From contig CM055728.1 in assembly GCA_029465975.1 (NCBI GenBank), forward strand, positions 6,532,261 to 6,596,260: a DNA stretch of 64,000 nucleotides. The letters are read 5' to 3'. The notes beneath the pieces are model-generated. The model saw only the letters and a list, made by a program, of their open reading frames with translations. It was not told the DNA's origin and searched no databases. This DNA comes from Dallia pectoralis. Its lineage: Eukaryota; Chordata; Actinopteri; Esociformes; Umbridae. The position numbers and the translations under genes are program-made. Of the stretch, positions 58,401 to 64,000 are shown piece after piece (positions within the stretch are counted from its first letter, which is position 1; each line of letters begins with the position of its first letter).

Positions 58401-60675
58401 AGAAAGTGGTGTAAGTTCTATATGTGTGTGTAGAGAGGAGGCAGTGAATGGGAGAAAGTGGTGTAAGTGCTGTGTGTGTGTAGAGAGGAGGCAGGGAATG
58501 GGAGAAAGTGGTGTAAGTGCTGTATGTGTGTAGAGAGGAGGCAGGGAATGGGAGAAAGTGGTGTAAGTGCTGTATGTGTGTGTAGAGAGGAGGCAGTGAA
58601 TGGGAGAAAGTGGTGTAAGTGCTGTGTGTGTGTAGAGAGGAGGCAGGGAATGGGAGAAAGTGGTGTAAGTGCTGTATGTGTGTGTAGAGAGGAGGCAGGG
58701 AATGGGAGAAAGTGGTGTAAGTGCTGTATAGAGAGGAGGCAGGGAATGGGAGAAAGTGGTGTAAGTGCTGTATGTGTGTGTAGAGAGGAGGCAGTGAATG
58801 GGAGAAAGTGGTGGAAGTGCTGTGTGTGTGTAGAGAGGAGGCAGGGAATGGGAGAAAGTGGTGTAAGTGCTGTATGTGTGTAGAGAGGAGGCAGGGAATG
58901 GGAGAAAGTGGTGTAAGTGCTGTATGTGTGTGTAGAGGAGGCAGGGAATGGGAGAAAGTGGTGTAAGTGCTGTATGTGTGTAGAGAGGAGGCAGGGAATG
59001 GGAGAAAGTGGTGTAAGTGCTGTATGTGTGTATAAAGTGGAGGCAGGGAATGAGAGAAAGTGGTGTAAGTGCTGTATGTGTGTAGAGAGGAGGCAGGGAA
59101 TGGGAGAAAGTGGTGTAAGTGCTGTATGTGTGTAGAGAGGAGGCAGGGAATGGGAGAAAGTGGTGTAAGTGCTGTATGTGTGTAGAGAGGAGGCAGGGAA
59201 TGGGAGAAAGTGGTGTAAGTGCTGTATGTGTGTATAGAGAGGCAGGGAATGGGAGAAAGTGATGTAAGTGCTGTATGTGTGTGTAGAGAGGAGGCAGTGA
59301 ATGGGAGAAAGTGGTGTAAGTGCTGTGTGTGTGTAGAGAGGAGGCAGGGAATGGGAGAAAGTGGTGTATGTGTGTATAGAGAGGAGGCAGGGAATGGGAG
59401 AAAGTGGTGTAAGTGCTATATGTGTGTGTAGAGAGGAGGCAGTGAATGGGAGAAAGTGGTGTAAGTGCTGTGTGTGTGTAGAGAGGAGGCAGGGAATGGG
59501 AGAAAGTGGTGTAAGTGCTGTATGTGTGTAGAGAGGAGGCAGGGAATGGGAGAAAGTGGTGTAAGTGCTGTATGTGTGTGTAGAGAGGAGGCAGTGAATG
59601 GGAGAAAGTGGTGTAAGTGCTGTGTGTGTGTAGAGAGGAGGCAGGGAATGGGAGAAAGTGGTGTAAGTGCTGTATGTGTGTGTAGAGAGGAGGCAGGGAA
59701 TGGGAGAAAGTGGTGTAAGTGCTGTATAGAGAGGAGGCAGGGAATGGGAGAAAGTGGTGTAAGTGCTGTATGTGTGTGTAGAGAGGAGGCAGTGAATGGG
59801 AGAAAGTGGTGTAAGTGCTGTGTGTGTGTAGAGAGGAGGCAGGGAATGGGAGAAAGTGCTGTATGTGTGTAGAGAGGAGGCAGGGAATGGAAGAAAGTGG
59901 TGTAAGTGCTGTATGTGTGTGTAGAGAGGAGGCAGGGAATGGGAGAAAGTGGTGTAAGTGCTGTATGTGTGTAGAGAGGAGGCAGGGAATGGGAGAAAGT
60001 GCTGTAAGTGCTGTATGTGTGTATAAAGCGGAGGCAGGGAATGGGAGAAAGTGGTGTAAGCGCTGTATGTGTGTATAGAGAGGAGGCAGGGAATGAGAGA
60101 AAGTGGTGTAAGTGCTGTATGTGTGTAGAGAGCAGGCAGGGAATGGGAGAAAGTGGTGTAAGTGCTGTATGTGTGTAGAGAGGAGGCAGGGAATGGGAGA
60201 AAGTGGTGTAAGTGCTGTATGTGTGTGTAGAGAGGAGGCAGGGAATGGGAGAAAGTGGTGTAAGTGCTGTATGTGTGTATAGAGAGGAGGCAGAGAATGG
60301 GAGAAAGTGGTGTAAGTGCTGTATGTGTGTGTAGAGAGGAGGCAGTGAATGGGAGAAAGTGGTGTAAGTGCTGTATGTGTGTGTGTAGAGAGGAGGCAGG
60401 GATTGGGAGAAAGTGGTGTAAGTGCTGTATGTGTGTGTAGAGAGGATGCAGGGAATGGGAGAAAGTGGTGTAAGTGCTGTATGTGTGTATAAAGCGGAGG
60501 CAGGGAATGGGAGAAAGTGGTGTAAACGCTGTATGTGTGTATAGAGAGGAGGCAGGGAATGAGAGAAAGTGGTGTAAGTGCTGTATGTGTGTATAAAGCG
60601 GAGTCAGGAAATGGGAGAAAGTGGTGTAAGTGCTGTATGTGTGTATAAAGAGGAGGCAGGGAATGAGAGAAAGTC
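55455..60675. repeat. 5.2-kb minisatellite, ~50-bp unit, ~104 copies
   Basis: Units contain GAGGCAGGGAATGGGAGAAA and GTGGTGTAAGTGCTGTATG. Unit length varies by 2 bp through TGTGTGTAG/TGTGTATAG/TGTGTAG differences. Rare variants recur at long spacing. The deletion junction GTGCTGTATAGAGAGGAGGC occurs at 58,721 and 59,719 (998 bp apart). The TGATGTAAG variant occurs at 57,861 and 59,260 (1,399 bp apart). Multi-unit blocks have therefore been duplicated. A stop-free 773-codon minus frame (58,418-60,739) is a by-product, as the unit has no stops on that strand. Confidence 0.98.
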
Positions 60676-61181
60676 CACTGTGTTCTTTCACATACTCACA
60701 CACGGACGTGCGCACTCTGACACATGCACACTCTGACATGCGTCTTCACACGGGCAAGGCTACATGCAAAGACCCAAACGTACACTCACACACACAACAA
60801 CAGTCTTTAACCAGTTTAATTCCCCTCTTTTTTATCCAGCACTTTGACTGTCTTTTGTCCCCAAACAGGTATTTTACAAGCTGGTGAAGTGGAGTTGGTG
60901 CCCAAAAATACATGTGTGCATTGTTCCACCGTTCTGCGTTTAAAGAGTTGTATTCTGCCGTGTCGATTTGCTGTTTGGCACTTTTAAAATGACTTATTCT
61001 CGCTTTTTGTCTTGGCATTTCCGGTTTTTACTTAAATAAAATATATTCTAACTTGAATTTGATATCCTGTGCTCTGTCTGAGTTGGATAGTAGGAAGCTG
61101 TCTGGTTTGGGAATTTAACCCATATTTCAGTAGAACAGGCATCTAACAACCAATTATATCGGTTCTCTTCTGTCCTTCCAG
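60676..61181. other. Unique sequence, possible intron
   Basis: CA-rich at first, then AT-rich, ending in the pyrimidine-rich tract TTCTCTTCTGTCCTTCCAG that precedes the candidate exon. Confidence 0.4.
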
Positions 61182-61261
61182 GTCCTCCTCTTAGTGAACG
61201 AGGGGAAGGCAAGAGAAAAGGCCGTCCTAGAGCTGAAGTACAGGAACTAAGGAGCATTCCT
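61182..61261 (+). CDS. Candidate internal coding exon, AT-hook-like peptide
   Basis: An 80-bp segment is bordered by a strong acceptor (long pyrimidine tract then CAG, 61,179-61,181) and a consensus donor (CCT|GTGAGT at 61,262). Of three frames only one is open, and it is open throughout: two bases then 26 codons, PPLSERGEGKRKGRPRAEVQ then ELRSIP. KRKGRPR resembles an AT-hook (core GRP between basic residues), suggesting a chromatin-associated or nuclear protein. The exon would start in phase 1 and end in phase 0. The gene was not identified and no neighbouring exon was found in the window, so very long introns are implied. Chance is not excluded, but acceptor, donor and open frame agree. Confidence 0.5.
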
Positions 61262-62399
61262 GTGAGTAGCTGCTATTATTGTTTTTCATAATCATCATCC
61301 ATTGCTGTCTAGTGGAATAGTCATGTATATATTTACCAGGCAAGTTAAGGAGATCACAATATCATTTACAGGAACAACTTGGGAGCCATTTGTGCAAACT
61401 GCCTTTGCTCTCTACACATTTACTGATATATTTAAAAATATATTTTCAGAAACTTCAGATGCCACATTTTTATTGGTCCTGCTACATTACAGGTTAAAAT
61501 GTTTAGAAGAATATTTAAGGGTTTAATAATGTGCAATGACAGCACATTATAAGTGCAATTTCACTTTAAATATCTTTGAATAGCTAAAAATACATCTCAT
61601 GACTCTGTCAGTCCTGAACATAGTGTTTTGTACTGCTACTGCAATCTTCTCTAGCATGTCTTTCATAATCGTCAGCAATCTGGTATATATACGTGTCTGA
61701 ACTCCATATTGCCCAATTACATTAATAATATGAACAAATGGCTGAATAGATATATTTACCACATTGAACAAAAAGATAAATTATACACAGGTGTTGGTTG
61801 CATTTTTATGAGCTGAAATTGAACATCCCAGATGATTTCCAAACACACATGCCTGCATTCCCAGTCATGGGGGTTATCCACTGATTAATTGCAAATTAAT
61901 TCGTATGAATTTGCAAATTAATTTATATGAATGTGCAAATTTACTTAAATGAACTGTAACACTCATTGTAATTGTTACAATTATTTTGGTTGAGTTTATT
62001 TAAGTAATACATTTGTCTTGGCTACTTTTGTGCATTATGACACGATTATTTAGCGTCGAATATAAAAAATATATGTCACATGTCTTTATATGTGTCATGA
62101 CTAGGATCAGGTTATGAAAGATTATGTCAACTTGTCACCACAAGCATTACATTTTTGGCATAAATCTACATACAATACGAATTCAATGAATATTAAAAAT
62201 TCAAATATCTCATGTAATAAAGTATTTTACACATAATTCACCACTTTGTGTTAATCGCTTTGGCAGCGATCACAGCTTTGACTGTCCTTGAATATGCCTA
62301 TACCGCTTTTACAAACCAAATCAGATTTTCTCCTAGGACCTCTGTATTATAATTCTTTCAGAACTTTTCTCAGAACTGCTGGACTTCATATAGACAGGG
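61262..62399. other. AT-rich unique sequence, possible intron
   Basis: Begins with the donor of the candidate exon. A small tandem AATTAATT..GTATGAATTTGCA motif repeats about three times at 61,890-61,955. Nothing else recognised. Confidence 0.4.
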
Positions 62400-62655
62400 T
62401 GTCACGATTCCTAGTCCACTGAGGCCATCTAGTGGGCTAGGAGGGTATCATGGCACTTATATAATGTTGAGGGTCGCACCTGAATCAGATGTGGGTGATT
62501 CGAATGTGCGCGCTGGTTTAGATTCTGTGATTATGTTTGTTATAAAAGTCACTGGGTCTTGGTGCACGGGGTGGGATATTGTCTAAATGGTACGATAATT
62601 TGTGATATATTTAGGTGAGTGTTGGAATTTTTTATGCCTATAACTGTGTTTGTAA
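62400..62655 (+). mobile_element. LTR fragment, 5' part, cut by a hAT element
   Basis: Starts TGTCACGATTCCTAGTCCAC after a GACAGGG purine patch. It contains GTTATAAAAGTCACTGGGTC and GGTGCAC in the same order as the minus-strand LTR at 12,247-12,613. The homology ends where the hAT terminus begins, so the rest of the LTR is expected beyond the right edge of the window. Confidence 0.6.
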
Positions 62656-64000
62656 TAGTGTTGCACGGTGTACCGATACTTGAAAAGTATCGCGATACTT
62701 CAAAAACGTCACGATACCTACATTCATCAGTATCGATACCAAAAAAATTAAGGACGTATGTGTTTTTTTTCCCTGACGCACGCAGCAAATGAGCTGCAGC
62801 TGTCAGTGTGTTACAAAACACTACAGCGACAGCAAGATGGCTGCATGTGCGAGCACAAGTGACACTGCCACTGTGGCCGCCGGTCCACGACTTGTAGGAA
62901 AAGATGACGCGAGGAGTGAAATATGGAAGTACTTTGCCTACCTTGCTGACAGTGAGGGAAAAGCTACAGATAAGTTGAGACCTGTTTGTCGTCACTGCAA
63001 GAAACAAATACAAACAAAAGGAGCCAACACTTCGAACCTGGCGAAACACTTGGCAGACAAGCACGCCGAGTTGCATAAGGAGTTTAAAGACCGACAGGTT
63101 AGTAATACTAACTTAGTATGCGAAAGATAACATGATCACGTTCATGCCTTTATGTCAAATGAGAAGGCTATGGTTTATTTAGTGGAGTAATTATTTTGCA
63201 CCACCGTAGTTTGACGATCTATCTAGAGAAATAGTAGGCTAAGTAACGTTAACGATGGGCATCCTCATGGGTAACTAATAGCCTGCCTACGGCTAATTCA
63301 ACGTCTCTGAAAACATAACTTTCATAGATAATGTTACTAATTTGCAAGCTGCTAAAATAAAGCATACAAAACATCAGCTAAAATTATCTATAGGCTATAT
63401 GATTATAATCAGAGAATGTACATGTTTTGCCGATCTCATTCAAATGCGTATCTACCATATAGAATGTTATTTCTCATGTCAACTTGGTCCAACTTGGTTA
63501 TTACAGCATTTAAAGAGCACAGACCTACGCAAAGGTGGTGTATTTGTGAAACGCCTTGTAGGAAATATGTACTCAAATATAAAGTTAACCATCAAAGAAA
63601 TCAGACATTGAAGTACATGAAACATTAGCCTATATTAACCCATATACGTTATCACAGCTTAAATAACATTAGGATATTATTTAGGCTCATTATTTCCTAT
63701 TAATTATGGTAATGTTATGGTAGAGTGAATGTTAGCATGCATTACTATAACCACTGCATATAGAGATGTCACAAGTCATTGTTACTATCACACAAACTAT
63801 TTAGGTTCTCCATTTTGACAAATTTATAACCATCATATGTTAAATATTTAAATTTTCTTCCGCTACAGAAGTCTGCAGCCACGGGTTCTGAAAGGGCAAC
63901 TCCTCAAAGGCAGCAGCCAACCCTCCAAGCTATGTTTGAGCAGCACAACAAGTACCCCAGGGAGTCCAAGGAGGTAAAACGGCTTAACAGGGCAGTAGCA
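62656..64000 (+). mobile_element. hAT element with ZBED-type transposase, 5' part
   Basis: Starts TAGTGTTGCACGGTGTACCG followed by ATACTTGAAAAGTATCG and GTATCGATACC palindromic words, the layout of a fish hAT terminus. The transposase gene opens about 180 bp inside and shows no stop or frameshift in the visible part. The right terminus and target duplication lie outside the window. This is the only mobile element here whose coding region looks intact. Confidence 0.85.
62837..64000 (+). CDS. hAT transposase with BED zinc finger, N-terminal part (continues beyond window)
   Basis: The enzyme would cut and paste hAT elements in the nucleus. Exon 1 (62,837-63,097) encodes 87 residues. It contains SEIWKYFAYL and a BED-type finger with Cys51, Cys54 (CRHC), His71 and His76 (HLADKH), the spacing expected for DNA-binding BED domains. 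Exon 1 ends at CAG|GTTAGT in phase 0. The second exon starts at 63,869 after a pyrimidine-rich CTTCCGCTACAG acceptor and runs open to the window end (44 codons: KSAATGSERATPQRQQPTLQ...). PTLQAMFEQHNKYPRES matches the linker that follows the finger in this family. I chose ATG 62,837 (AAGATGGCT, good context). An in-frame ATG at 62,789 would add 16 residues. The catalytic core lies outside. Confidence 0.8.

Noticed and set aside
58418..60739. 773-codon minus-strand ORF with YTHIQHLHHF-like repeats
   Set aside because: It lies wholly within the ~50-bp minisatellite, whose unit lacks stops on that strand in every frame. Unit length changes shift the frame repeatedly, and there is no flanking coding sequence.
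22971..61261. Direct splicing of the 22,503-22,971 candidate exon to the 61,182 exon as a coding start
   Set aside because: In the required frame the first exon has a TAG and no later ATG, so the pair alone cannot start translation. Intermediate exons would be needed and none was found.

Overview
This is repeat-dominated, non-coding vertebrate DNA, most likely from a teleost fish. It is AT-rich, has no dense coding and carries TG/TA microsatellites. The transposon families are those typical of fish: hAT elements with 8-bp target duplications, PIF/Harbinger, Tc1/mariner, a pogo-like element and short LTRs. A 'CCAATATACCACGGCTAA' dispersed-repeat motif near 31,600, as I remember it from salmonid and pike genomes, hints weakly at that branch. 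No rRNA or tRNA gene and no complete cellular gene was found.

Layout. 1-8,200: pyrimidine-rich, telomere-like and CTG/CTGT-type arrays, then mostly unique sequence with two doubtful ORFs. 8,211-16,000: two minus-strand LTR remnants in AT-rich unique sequence. 17,103-21,617: three minisatellites (47, 31 and 28 bp units). 21,900-23,000: a GC/CpG-richer segment with a TATA box and splice donor, a candidate promoter and untranslated first exon. 24,500-31,130: 42, 37, 22/32, 48 and ~16-18 bp arrays; the 22/32 bp array lies inside a Tc1-like transposase pseudogene and is built from its GGGSVM codons. 33,734-34,806: a 123-bp array. 35,345-40,990: a block of mobile DNA (pogo-like element, LTRs, two Harbinger elements, a Tc1 scrap). 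43,800-51,650: hAT elements, two of them carrying another hAT inside, interleaved with 34, 31 and 29 bp minisatellites. 53,289-54,480: Tc1 scraps. 55,455-60,675: a 5.2-kb array of a ~50-bp unit. 61,182-61,261: a candidate exon encoding a short AT-hook-like peptide. 62,400-64,000: an LTR fragment interrupted by a hAT element whose BED-zinc-finger transposase starts intact and runs off the window.

By adding up array lengths, tandem repeats cover about 16 kb, roughly a quarter of the window. With the telomere-like array this suggests a subtelomeric or otherwise minisatellite-rich location, but that is inference. The genes present are mostly transposases; all but the hAT transposase at the right edge are visibly broken. 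Any host gene here would be represented only by isolated exons or regulatory DNA inside long introns.
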